From contig JAOCPU010000063.1 in NCBI GenBank assembly GCA_035772785.1, forward strand, positions 1 to 64,000: 64,000 nt of DNA, given 5' to 3'. The stretch's first letter is position 1, and the number at the start of each line of letters is the position of its first letter. Below, piece by piece: positions 1 through 11,000 of this stretch. A model generated the notes under the pieces. It did no database searches, had not been told where the DNA came from, and was given only the letters and a program-made list of their open reading frames with translations. The position numbers and the translations under genes are program-made. The stretch comes from Phlebiopsis flavidoalba. Lineage: Eukaryota; Basidiomycota; Agaricomycetes; Polyporales; Phanerochaetaceae.

Positions 1-1510
1 CCTCCACCTCATCTATTACTACGGGAAGAGGTATCGGCAAACGACGGCCTGAGCCTCGAACGAGGTAAGTCGAAATCAAACCAGACGTCTGCGCTAACAA
101 ATGTTTCTAGCCCGGCAAGTTGTTCTGTACACGTCGCGAAGCCGCTCTTTCTGTTCGCCATCTCCTCGCACTTGTGAAGTTCCCAAACATCCACCCATCC
201 GTTCAAAGCCCGTCTTCCAGAATGAGTGGCGACTTGAGGACTACGCCCACAACCTTCAGTATTTTAGACCTGCAGCAAGAGTACGAGAAGATGACGAGGA
301 GCTATGGGAAGCTGCTCACGAGCTGCCAGACGTGCGTGTTCTGCGCCTGGACCTCCCGCGCAATGCTGACAGTGTCATCGTAGCCTCTCGGAGATGCTGT
401 ACCTCCTGATGCCGAAGCCACAGACGGCAGCGCACAAGGCCAATTTGATCCAGATTGGGGCTAATATGGGCAGTGTTCTTGGCGGGGACACGGAACTCGA
501 CAACGCAATCCCGGGGAGGGGGACAGGGTGGGGGCGCAGGTGGAAGGACGAAAGAGGAGCGGAGGAGCAGCGAGGAGCGGCGATCCCTTGAGGTTCTCAG
601 GGATTACATGCCCAACGGTGTGCCGGTGACGAATGACGAAGATGAGGGCGAGAGCAAGCAACAGAAGGTGCAGAAGGAGAAGGAGTGCATCGAAGGGGAA
701 GTCCGTAAGCTCGAGGAGGAGCTCGCGGGGTCGGAGGTGCACAACAATCCCAGCACTGGCAGATGGTCCACCAGAAGACGAAGACAAGGTCACACATGAC
801 GAAGATGGGTATGTTGCAGTCTTGGTCATTCCCCGTCCACCTGGCCCGCTCACAGCCTACGCAGGCAGACCACCCCCACCCCCGACTTGCCTAAGGCCCC
901 CTCACCGCCGGGGGACGCCGCAGCTCACGAGGGGCCCTTGCTCTGTTCAGCGCGGCATCCGGAGCTCCCTGAACACGAAGCTTAGGTCTCGGTACGACGT
1001 GTAGGCTGCGCCGCGGTTTGCGCCAGTTGTGCCTGTCCTTGGGCGCACCACGGGCACCTCGCATACGTACTCTGTATCTATCCTGGCCTATTCAGTCTTT
1101 CACGTTCGATGCTCCTCTCATGCCCTGCACCCCCACATCTTTCCACGCGGCGCACGTTTCGTCCTTCGGCCTGTGCGCAGATCACTCACACTATAACGCA
1201 CTCACACTATAACGCAAAGGTAAGTCTTCGCCGTTCACACGCGCGTGCGACTTTATACTCACGCTGATTCCGTTCGTAGATCGCGGCGTGGCCCTTCGCG
1301 GCAGTGCTCGTCGTGCTGAACGGCGAGTGCGCGCGCGTCAGCGCACTGCGTTGCGCCGTGTTTGTGGCACCGCTGATACCGGTACGTGCTATTTGGGTCG
1401 TTTCAACGTGCAAATAATTCCTGTCAAACCTATGATCCACTTCATCTTCTCCGCAGGCTGTTTTCGGTTGGAAGATTTTTCCGTCTAACTCTTTGTGTAC
1501 TCTGTAGACC
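1..1510. other. No confident gene; possible eroded plus-strand exons
   Basis: I recognise no family here. On the plus strand there is a well-formed intron at 65-110 (GTAAGT donor, GCTAAC branch-like site, TTTCTAG acceptor), followed by about 250 bases with overlapping open frames and, at 600-800, a charged stretch that could form a coiled coil (residues such as EGEVRKLEEELAGSE). No frame stays open for more than about 130 codons and no conserved motif is visible. It may be the 3' part of a gene entering from the left edge, disturbed by indels. The intron is the only solid sign of a gene; the rest is weak. Confidence 0.25.
1185..1216. repeat. Perfect 16-bp tandem duplication
   Basis: The 16-base unit CTCACACTATAACGCA is present twice, head to tail, without any mismatch. 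It lies in a non-coding stretch. Two identical copies suggest recent slippage or repair duplication; no function can be inferred. Confidence 0.9.
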
Positions 1511-1573
1511 AACTAGTCCGGCGTGGACTGCGTAATCCAGGGGCCTTTCTTCATAGACTACAATGTCTGCTGA

Positions 1574-1593
1574 GCCTATTCATGCCTATTCAT
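1574..1593. repeat. Perfect 10-bp tandem duplication
   Basis: The unit GCCTATTCAT occurs twice in direct succession. It is a short slippage-type repeat just upstream of the AT-rich motif cluster at 1781-2290. Confidence 0.85.
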
Positions 1594-1780
1594 GCCTCTC
1601 TCTGAAATATGACTGCACAGACTGGGTTGTCTTGGTAGTCTACTGTTTAATCTCATCACTTCTTACCCTTAGATAGGATTTTGATTTTTGTAGTGACAGA
1701 ACTTGAAACTCAAAGATTTAATCTCTAAATATGTTGTATCGTGTGAGGGAATTAAATACTCGCAGAGGGGAAACGGTAAA

Positions 1781-2290
1781 AGAAACGTGATGCCGAAACG
1801 TAACAGGAACGTGACCGGTCTCTGATCTTGCCAGCCACGAGAACTAACATTGTGGGCCACGTTTCTGGCGCCTGAAATTTGTGACTGAGATCAAACATTC
1901 TGAAGAGACAGAAACGTGATGAAAGGATTTGATTTATACCATAGTCCACCAAAAGTAGGAAACGTGGCAACAAATCGGATCTTTGTTCACGTTTTTGTCC
2001 CACACAGATCTTGACCGAGCTCAGATTTGCTCCAAAGCACAAATGACTCAGGTATTTGATCCCGCCTCACGTTTCTGTCGGGCCGGTTTCATGAGACAAA
2101 TTTGAACCCTGACAAGGCAAAGATAAGGGGCGAAATCTTATCTCTTGATCACGATTCTGTGACATTTCTTGGGAAGTTGAAATTTAGGGCGAAATCTGAT
2201 TCCTTTCAGGTTTCCTCGGAGGGAAAGCTGTGACCAAAATTTTACCACTGTTCTACGTTTCTGTCACGATCCTGTCCCCACAGAAACGTG
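1781..2290. repeat. Cluster of about ten CACGTTTCTG-like motifs on both strands
   Basis: Four exact copies of CACGTTTCTG or its complement CAGAAACGTG begin at 1858, 1909, 2068 and 2281. Close variants begin at 1781, 1795, 1806, 1958, 1988, 2150 and 2254. Most copies read TC or TG after the motif, so the fuller consensus is near CACGTTTCTGTC. A second short repeat, GGGCGAAATCT, occurs at 2128 and 2187. The block is AT-richer than its surroundings and carries no plausible gene. Clusters of short inverted copies of this kind are known as subterminal transposase-binding repeats of DNA transposons or as dense regulator-binding arrays. Which applies here is inference; I could not see clear terminal inverted repeats. 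Confidence 0.7.
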
Positions 2291-2340
2291 CTGCCCACCC
2301 AGTGTTAGCGCTGGCGTGTTAGCGACTTCAATGGCAAACT

Positions 2341-3742
2341 TTTCTCGTGGTATATAATCTCGTGCTATCAAAGATAGCCACGCGAGTAAAACGGACATCC
2401 AGTCTCTGGCGAGTGCTGTGGGTAAGATTCAGATATGTCAAGTGTCAATACTTACCGTGATGGGCTCGGCCAACCAAGTGTCAACGAATGTGGCTCAAAT
2501 CTGCTCGACGTGATGAATATTGTGCATGCTTTACATATGGCCGTGAACTTCCGGAATCTTCGCTTTAATGTTCTCAAAAACGTTGTGTTACACAGATTTG
2601 ACCGGGGAATGCCGTGTGGCAGGGGTGCGGCTGAACGTGATCGAATGTTGGTGCGTGTTTGGCTTAGGCTTCGTGGCGCAGTCCTTTTCAAGCGCTTAGT
2701 CGCTTGGTCCAATCGTATTGCCCTCTCCTCCTCTCTCTGTCACGCTCACGACTTGTACAATGCTTTGGGTGGCTGACCATCCGTTGCGTGTGCGCCTCCA
2801 ATTCTAATCTGTGCTCGTTGCCCCCATCTATGCCAGAACATAATCCGCGCCCTCACTACACGAAGCCTGACATGCTTAGCGGAGAGCTGGACTCAGACCC
2901 CATTCGATGTGAGCTGTGTGGCATAAGGTGCCGCCCTGGCATAACGTGCCCACCTTCCATATCTCCATGCGGCCTCCGCGCGCAAATGAAAGGGTATTAC
3001 TATGAAGAGTCTACTTGTACGTTATCACCGAATTTGCAATTGAGCACTCTGAAAAGTGCTGCAAGCTGTCCTGCATGACAGCCTATCTCCACAGCATATG
3101 TGAAAACCTTGTACAGCGGGTCTCAATTGTAGACAAAACCTGTCTTTTGGGGCTTCTTCCTCCGCAGCGAGTCCCACGATTGAATTTTGTCACCCCTATA
3201 TATTATGTGATCGAAAACAACTTATTCCCAAAGTTCATAACAGATCGGAGCTTTAGTGAAATGATAGAAGGCTGGACTTAGTAAGTCGTGGCGGTCCATC
3301 TGTTACGCCGCACTTCTCGAGTGCTAGTATTCCATTTGGATGAAAAATCCATCTGACTGCACCCATACAATGCGATTTTCACTTTTGAGGTAAGGTCGAG
3401 TTTCGCTGTCCATCTTCCTGAGCTAAATCGGGGTATTGCCAGTTGTCCAATCAGAATTGCTCTCACGGTGCGAGAAAGTAACCTAGGAATAACATACCAA
3501 GCTGCGACGATCTGCCTGCGCTTCACCACCGCCCCTAAGACTCATGTTGCTCCGCGCAGCGTGATAAACTTCAAGACACCCCACAGATATAAGCGGGGGA
3601 GCCCTCCTCGAGGTAAGCATGCGCCAAAATACTCCGCTCTAGTGTATCTCCGCGACATTGTACTCTCACAGTGAGTCTACATTATTTGGCGTGAATTGTC
3701 CACAATCCTGAAACATTGCTGCTGTCATAGTAGGGGTTCAAC
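2341..3742. other. No supportable gene
   Basis: Three overlapping plus-strand frames (2435-2776, 2704-3078, 3015-3281) follow one another, but none resembles a family I know and each runs out without a good splice pair. A TATA-like stretch (TATATAATC) lies near 2351. Either a degraded gene or chance open frames; I cannot decide. Confidence 0.2.
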
Positions 3743-5220
3743 ATGCTCACTATCAGAGACATCGGATTGTACCATCTGTCGAACGATTTGTTAGCACAAA
3801 ACTGGTTGCTCCGACACATTCTCGTCCTCTGCCTCCTCGTGGTCTTCGCACTCTCTTCCTCCATTGTGACATATGTCTTAGCTATGCATTATGGCGGTCG
3901 CACCCGTTTTTCTTCCTCCGACCCTCGAGCAGGCTTCCAGTCCGCACCGCAGGGACGAGACACGATGGACATCATTTCGTCCTGTGCATCGACGCTTATC
4001 ACATGCATCTACTCTTCGGTACACTTCGACATTCCTCGAGGCCAGGCGCATCGTTTATCGTTTTGGAGGAAGATTCGCTCCCGAGACTATTGGCTCGACC
4101 TCTGGGTCAAGGTATCCTTCTGGCTACTCGGTGTCTTCTCGCAGAGATGCTCGTCCTCCATGCGTTCTTCGAGCATGTCATCGCAAGGCGAGACGTCGCG
4201 TTGAAGGATGCACGAGCACGGACACGAAGACTGGAACATGACCCTCGCGTTCTACGCAGACATGGGCGGGTTCCTAGTCGAGGAGCGGAAGGAGGACCAC
4301 CACCGTGATCAAGGAGGTTCGCTCAGGTTTTCGAGATCCATGAAACGTTATTCAGGAACAACGAGCCTGGCGTGATCGACTGCAAGAACCTCGAGTACAA
4401 CATTGCCGACCGCACGAAGGCGGACTTGCTTTTCAAGATACTCACTACTATCCAGATATGCCGCTTCGGCCTCGGGACGTTGTTGCGCTGGATCGTCGGC
4501 CTTCCTTCTGTGGCGCCCCTCGAGACAATCACATGTGCATACGTGCTCTGCACGCTTATGTACTATGTGTTATGGTTCCAGAAACCCTACAACGTGAACG
4601 AGAGGATTACGGTCAAGATTGACACGACACTACAGCGCTCACGAAGAATCAGCGCAATGGACCTTCCTCAGCCAAAGAAACGCGGGTGCTGTCCGCAAGT
4701 TGTCAGGAATGCGTGGAACAAACATTTTTTGCCCATTTTCAAGCCTCGCATGACCGACCACTGATCGCTTGCATGGGAGCGCACACTTACATCAGACAAG
4801 CCCTTGTGAGTGGTTCGTTCTCTGAGTACACGCGACAATTGACAGCAATAAACCAATAGACCTGACGCAAGGCTCCCTTGTGGCCGCCGTTGCAAGTCTT
4901 CTAGTGGGACTCGCTCACCTCGCTTGCTGGGGTGTAGAATTCCCAAACAGCAATGGAAATATACTCTGGAGGTACTGCACTCTTCTTCTGATCATTCTCC
5001 CTCTGTTCGTGTTCTTTATTATCCTTGGCGCTGCTATAATCCAGAGGAATTGGGGTCAACCGTGGTAATGAACCAGATTGCATTGACCAGCATCGTCACA
5101 TACTGCATAGCAAGGATCATCCTCCTCATTCTTCTTGTGCAGTCGTTCGAGAGCCTTCCCGCAAAGGTCTACGACACCGGTAGTATTTCTTGGCTCGACT
5201 TTATCCCTTTTATTCACTAG
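3743..5220 (+). CDS. Basidiomycete multipass membrane protein of unknown function
   Basis: This belongs to a large family found widely in Agaricomycetes, with no assigned function. Recognisable blocks, in order, are: a block with MDIISSCASTLITCIYSSVH (from 3965), matching the family's 'W/D-I-I-x-S-C-x-A-T-I-x-x-C-x-W-x-x-VH-x-N-I-P' segment; the hallmark MGGF at about 4262; then RTKADLLFKILTTIQ (4414-4460), the family's KSKxDxLxK-xxxxQ segment; a hydrophobic segment with LPSVAPLETITCAY; FQKPYNVN (about 4577); a late segment with FPNSNGNILWRY (about 4940); and a final RIILLILLVQSF-SLP helix ending in FIPFIH. I count about six membrane helices. The first 250 bases switch among frames and the start could instead be the ATG at 3891. 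A short intron separates the last two blocks. Membership in the family is clear; function is not known. Confidence 0.75.
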
Positions 5221-5456
5221 TATCCGTCACCTTTGCATCGACGCCTAAGATCGTTTCTTTAAGTCCATTTTCTCTTTCCAACGACATTCTAGTAAGCAAG
5301 TTGTAGGTTATGTATCAAGAAAACTGTAGAGTATTTACAACGGGGTACTTTACTGGCTTCCTTGTCTCCTGCGACAATTAAACTGAGAGTGGAAAGCAAC
5401 GCAGACAGCATATACACGGCTTTAAGTTAGAGCACTATCCGTGAGCAGAACATCGT

Positions 5457-6202
5457 TCAGCGGCCGGTTCCATACGTCCCGCTGAACTTGAACTCCCCAG
5501 ATTCCGACAGCGAACGTTGACATGAGTACCTGTGATCTCCAGGCTACTATACCTAAACGCCACGAAACATGTGAGCGAGGAATTTGCTCGTGTAAATCTA
5601 AGCTAGTAAAACCCACCTGACCGACGCACTTATGGCGCCCACGAAATCCTGGAACTCCTCCTTGGTGTATCTCTTCGTCTTCCACTTGGGTGGGCCTCCT
5701 TGTTTGAAGATGTGACCGAAGACCTCTGCGTCGGGACAAACGCCATCGTAGCACCATTTCGCCCTGTTTTGTTTGCAGGTGGGCTTCCACTATACACGTC
5801 GCACTCACTAAATGCGGGTCTATAGAAAAGAGCGGAGTACACGCACCGACATCTGCTTCTTGATGCCAGCAACGGCCGCCCTGCGCACCTTATCCGCCGC
5901 AGCTTCCAACTCCGCTGGCGACTTCTTCGACCCCTCGATAGCATTTGCTGCCTCGTTTTGCGCAGATCTCACCTGGTCCTCAAGGTGGCGAACATATCGC
6001 GCGACGCCCTGGAGTTGGGCGAAGAGAGCATCGTTGTCTTCAGGGAAGGTGAATTGATCGACATCGCCAGCAGGTCATAATCGTCGTCGACGAACGTCTT
6101 CGCTTCTGCGTGCGCATCGACAGTACGAGAGCGTTTACGCGTGGCTGAGGAAGCCTCAGCGTATTCAGCGTCGTCTGTAGATGCGCGTTTGCGAACAGGC
6201 AT
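5457..6202 (-). CDS. Conserved basidiomycete protein of unknown function
   Basis: The start is the ATG at 6202: MPVRKRASTDD..., a basic, Ser/Glu-rich head likely to carry a nuclear localisation signal (SSATRKRSRTVD). A conserved core follows with FPEDNDALFAQLQGVARY and VRHLEDQVRSAQNE, then, after an intron, KWCYDGVCPDAEVFG, GGPPKWKTKRYTKEEFQDFVG and, after another intron, a short tail ending EFKFSGTYG. I remember this block order from hypothetical proteins of mushrooms; no function is known to me. The frame shifts once near 6060 and again near 5507, where one base is missing between VNVRW and the SESGEF tail. It lies downstream of TOM1 on the same strand. Confidence 0.65.
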
Positions 6203-6721
6203 GGTGATGGTGGAAAGCAAGCCAACGACCCTCCGAGACTCGCCTGTGCACCTAGTCTTCAGTCACGCATGTCGCGTTACGTCACGCGTGTCCATCTCTC
6301 CAGATCTCTCCACAGTCACTCGCGTCGCGTTTACTCTGGCTGGGATGGGGTGCCCATACGATCGACTTTAGCTTTCATCGGCATGTCACACAACTCTGTG
6401 GTACACAGCTCCCCATATTTGCGTTTCCACTCCACTGGAACCGAATGAAACATAGACACTGAGGAAAGCACCCAGACATTCAACCTACGCGGCTTACTTC
6501 AAAACTACTACATACGGTGCACTGTGACGCGGACTGTTGTAATTTACCTGAGACACTGAGTTAAAACCTCCCGTACGTTTGTTGGAATGATACTAATATT
6601 ATGTGGTTAATTGTACAAAGGGATGCGATGCTCTACATTGATGTGCATTCATGGTGTGCGATGTCGTTTTCTGCTCTGCAGAGTCCGTGTAGATGTGCGT
6701 GGATCATGGTGGTTGGATGTC
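6203..6721. other. Intergenic region between TOM1 3' end and the 6202 gene
   Basis: Contains the 3' flank of TOM1 and the promoter of the minus-strand gene starting at 6202, including the CRE/MCB pair. Apart from that I see only short chance frames. Confidence 0.6.
6277..6289. promoter_or_regulatory. Overlapping CRE-like and MCB-like sites
   Basis: TTACGTCA (6277-6284) shares its last base with ACGCGT (6284-6289). They lie about 75 bases upstream of the start codon of the minus-strand gene at 6202. TTACGTCA is the binding site of CREB/ATF-type bZIP factors and ACGCGT is the MluI cell-cycle box bound by MBF in fungi. Use of these sites here is inference from sequence and position only. Confidence 0.4.
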
Positions 6722-8087
6722 TCAAGCGAAGCCGAAGCCCTCTCCTCCCTCGTGAATTGCCAGAAGCAACTGTTGGCGAAGCATCTCGTAGGATGAATAC
6801 TGGGGCAGGTCGATCTGATTGAAGCCTGCAATAACATGTGTCAGAGTTATAGGGTGATTTAATGTGGTTGGTGATGCTTTACATGTGTGCGCTTTGAGGT
6901 AACCGGTCGACCTCTCCGTAGGCCTTGTGGATGGAGAACCTCTGCACACCTTGCACACCTTGCAACTCGACGAAGCCACCCAATGGAACACGAGATGTTA
7001 CCCGTAGCAAAGCTGAGAACTTTGGCCCTCTCTTTCACGGAATTGAACCGGTGTGGGACTTCAAAGCTCGCCACCACCAAACAATGACAGGATCAGAGCT
7101 GGTGTAAGCCGTTGTACTCTGTGGCAGCACGCCACTCGTCCACATCAATGTCAGGAGTGCCTGAGATCAAGAGCTCGAGCTCCTTCTCGTCGAACTAAAC
7201 AAAGACGATCATCAGGTCAATGGTGGTTGATGGAATAAAGATGAACTCACGATCTGAATAAGGTCCTTGGGAATGATCTCGTAGAAGCCTGTAACAAGGG
7301 CCTCGATCTGCTCCTTGATGGAGGAATACAATCGGTACTGGGCAGACAGCTGAACGAACTCGCGCCTGTTCTCCAGGGTGACCGGAATGGTAGCTCCACC
7401 TTCTTTCAGCTCAATCAACTTGGTGACTCCGAACTAGAATATAATTGATCAATGGATTATCGTTTACTTAGATGTGAAGACATACCTCGTCCGCTTCCAC
7501 GCTGAACGTGAGATCCAGAGGAGTCGGATCGTTTTCGAGTATCCAGCAGAGCGACTTGTAGTACTCCGGATCAATCCACTCAACATCTCGGTAGTCTACG
7601 GGTTTTCCGAGAATTTGCCTGTACAAACTGCGGGCGAAGTAGGCATCAAGTAGACGGCCGTCGTAAATGGCCTTGCCGATGATGCGACCGGACGAATTTG
7701 AAGAAAGACAGGTGCTCGGGGTTGATCGATGAAGCTTTGTTGGGCTGGTAGGTAAGCCTGTCCGCCGCGCATGGTTGGAATAGGCAGTAGTTCGGGTCGA
7801 ACATCTGGCGCGCAAGGATCTGGAACCATTCGCGGGTAACACCTCCGGCCGCATCGTGAGAATCGCGGACGCCCTCCTCGTCGTAGAAGCGCACGCTCAG
7901 TTTGCCGTACTTGATCTGGTCCCGGTCTTTCGCTGGAGGTACTGGAAGCTGTCTTCGAAAACTCGCTGACGACGGGACGTTTAGTTGTAGGGTACCGTGA
8001 TGCTCCCGCCGCGTGAGGCCGACGGTGTAGCTGTTGATTTGATGTGGCGTAGTTCCGTCTTGTTGTCAAAGTCGAGCACGCGGGCAT
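6722..8087 (-). other. HECT catalytic domain of TOM1
   Basis: The domain runs from [10 protein letters not shown] and VRFYDEEG (about 8090-7870) through [34 protein letters not shown], the [14 protein letters not shown] block, [17 protein letters not shown] (7370-7418) and TSRVPLGGF to the C-terminal [17 protein letters not shown]. The KAHTCFNQ segment holds the catalytic cysteine that forms the ubiquitin thioester. All catalytic-lobe landmarks are present, so the ligase should be active once frame errors are resolved. Confidence 0.95.
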
Positions 8088-11000
8088 TGTTGACTAGAAG
8101 CGAGAAGGAGCCCACTCATGAGGGATGGATTGTTTCGGACCATGAGGTTCAGCACCTTCCTGTGCGCGTCAGTGAAAGAGACAAACAATTCTTCCATCGA
8201 TTCCCGCCCTGTTGTCGGAGTGCGTGGGGATGCAGGTGATCGCACTGCACGAGTAATGACGGTATTAGCCGCCTTGGGACCGACGTACTTGCACACTACC
8301 ATGAGAGCTTCAATCAGGGGTAGCAGAAACTGTTGCGATGTGTTTCCAGCTCCGGCTTTTTCTTCAATGATAGCGAGGCAGTCACCCAGACGTCGCCACA
8401 AAGCCGTTGAAGCGGAATCCTTCGTAGATGTTTTGGACCTTCTCCACGTCTTCGCTTCGATGCTTCTGTCGAGGACGCAACAGATTTTGGAGAGTACATG
8501 TAGTCGATCGTCTTCAAGAGGCGAAGAAGCTTTGCTTGGTCTGAGGAAGCAGGGGGAGAACTTTGGACGCAACGGCAATAGCCACATCATCACTTCGGGA
8601 ACTGCTGTAGGGCGCTTGCTAGCTCGTCCAGGGATGTGAACACAAGTGCAGACCAAACTCCTGTGCTCTCGAACACAGTTCCTGGGCGATGACGTCACGT
8701 GCACCCGGAATGAAGGAGAGGTGTTGTATGGTAGAGAGGGGTATGGTGCGAGAAAAGTGCGTCCAGAGCATTCTCCGACGGTAAGGATTATTCACAACAA
8801 GCCGTGAAGGACAGATTGAGGGACGTTTGGCGGTTTGAGAAAGTAAAAAACCTTCTCTTGCTGGAGGCGGAGGAGGGTTAGCAGGAGCTACCTCTGCCGG
8901 TGCGGCTGGGGGCTTTTGTTTTTTGTGCTATCCTTGCGTTAATAATAGGTGGCCCTACTAGTATAAGTAGATACATACCTGCACTGTCAGCCTGACTTGC
9001 TTGAGCGGATGGCGCGGCTGCCGCGATTCGTGGTTTGAGGGTTGGTTCTGTCTGCACCGCAACCGGTGCTACTAGTTGGCTACTTGGCGGCCGTGTTTTT
9101 CCTTGTGAGTCACGTCCTTCAAATGGCTGCCAGAGGCCGGCTGACTAGCGAAAGTAGCCCGACGATAGACTCCATGAGAGATGGTGTTCTGAGGAGTGCT
9201 TTGCGATCGAGTTGGCTAAAGAAGTGAGACGATGGGACAGTACGTCTGAGGGACTTGCTTCTCTTTACCTTCCCTTTTTTGGAGCCCCCGCTCGCCTGAA
9301 CCCGGCCGGTAGCTCTTGCTCTGTGACGCACCCCAGGTGTGGGAAAGAAAGACGCTTGATGCCTCGATTTTGTAGCAGTGACGTAAGTGAGAGCGTCAAG
9401 GCAGCGCTGGAGCAACTAGTTCTGGAACTACTTTCAGCCTGTGGGAAGCGTGGTCCTTGCCAGGTGTTCGCGGTGTGAACGGCGCGGAGGACTTGGTGTA
9501 CGGAACGACATTTGTGCAAAGCTCCGCGTCGATGGGCGGAAAGGTCACCGGTACCATCTTGAAGGATTCCGAGGAGAAGGTTTGAAAATGTCTGTCCTCG
9601 TTTTCGCGTTTTCTGAAAGGTTTACGAGAAACTTTTTGACAAGATATCCCTTTTTCCTCAGGACTTGTGGGAAGAAGAGAAGGTCGGATTAGCACCGCGA
9701 GTGGCATGTTTGTCGAGTAGCTGGGAATTGCCAGTCCCTGGGTGAGAGCGGGCTTGGCAAGGTTTGGTTGGGGGGGCTGTGGTCGCCTGGGCTCACTCCG
9801 TTGACCCGTTTTTGCAACCGCTGTGCGAGGGGGGCGAGCTCCTAGCTGAGGCGTCGCCGTCCCGGAAAATGCCAACTTCTGCCAGCATATGTGGAGGCAG
9901 GGGCCTGTATGAAAACATCATCGGAGTCCATCAGCACTGTCTGTCGTTAGTGCAGGATCCAAGCTAGCCAGGAAAATCAGCAGGCTCCATGTCAGTAGGG
10001 ACGGCGGGAGCGGCTGCTGGTGGTGCTGGTGGTGGGTGCTACTGGTGGTGCCTGCCGCCGTGCTCGTTTCTACAACAGTTTTCGGGGGGGGGGGGGGCTG
10101 AATTATCTCCGCGCGTAGCTTCCGGTGGAAGTGCATCCATGGAACTCAGGGCTGATTTGTGAGTCGACGGGTCGCTTCCACCGAGCAGCGCGTTGGTCAC
10201 GAATGTGCTGGTTGAGAACTTCTTCCACGCATATCGTCAGTAGCGCTTCCAAGAAAGTGGGGTCGATGCCGGTGTCAGTGATGTCGACGGGATTTACCGT
10301 GAATCAGCACAGTCACGCGCTCTGGTGCACATTGAGCCGCTGGCTTCGTGCGGGGTTCAGCCACCACACTCGTCACGATGGCTGCTCTTGTCCAGCAGTG
10401 CCGTCGGCCCCCCCATCTCAGCATCCGTTGTGTCGCCGCTTTTTGAGCCTGGGCCTCGGCTTGAGCTCTCGCTTCTGATTCCAACCTCTCTTTTCTCTAC
10501 CCTGACACGTTCTTCCTCTTGACGAGCTTGCTCCTCCCTCTTCCGCTTTCTTCTTTGCAGCCTCTTCTTCAGCTTTAGCTTGTTCTTCTCTGCGCTTCGC
10601 TACTGCCCTTTCCTCCTCGACCTTCGCCTTCTTGTGAGCCTCCGCTGCAGAAGGCAGAAGTGTCAAGATGATGTGATTTGATAAGCTTGTTAACACGTCC
10701 TTGTTCAAATCTCCCGTGAAGGGTCTTGACCTCTTCTGCCCATCTGTCTCTCGTGAAGAGTGGTTCAAACCCGCGAGCCATCGGCGCGGCTGTCTCCACC
10801 TCTCGGCGCCCTCTCTAGGCGAATGTGAGCTGAAATCCCTGCACGACCAGGTCGCGCCAACTGGGGAATGAGTCCTCCAGCAGGGACGTCGATCCGAATG
10901 GTTTCGCCTGCACCACCACCCGCGACCAGCAATGATGTGCTGGAAGAGCTGCATGGCGCCCTCCCCGATCGCGTTCTCGATGGACTGCAGAAGGTCCTGA

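Noticed and set aside
461..853. 130-codon minus frame with Leu/Ser-rich N-terminal part
   Set aside because: It is antisense to the charged plus-strand stretch, has biased composition and no family resemblance.
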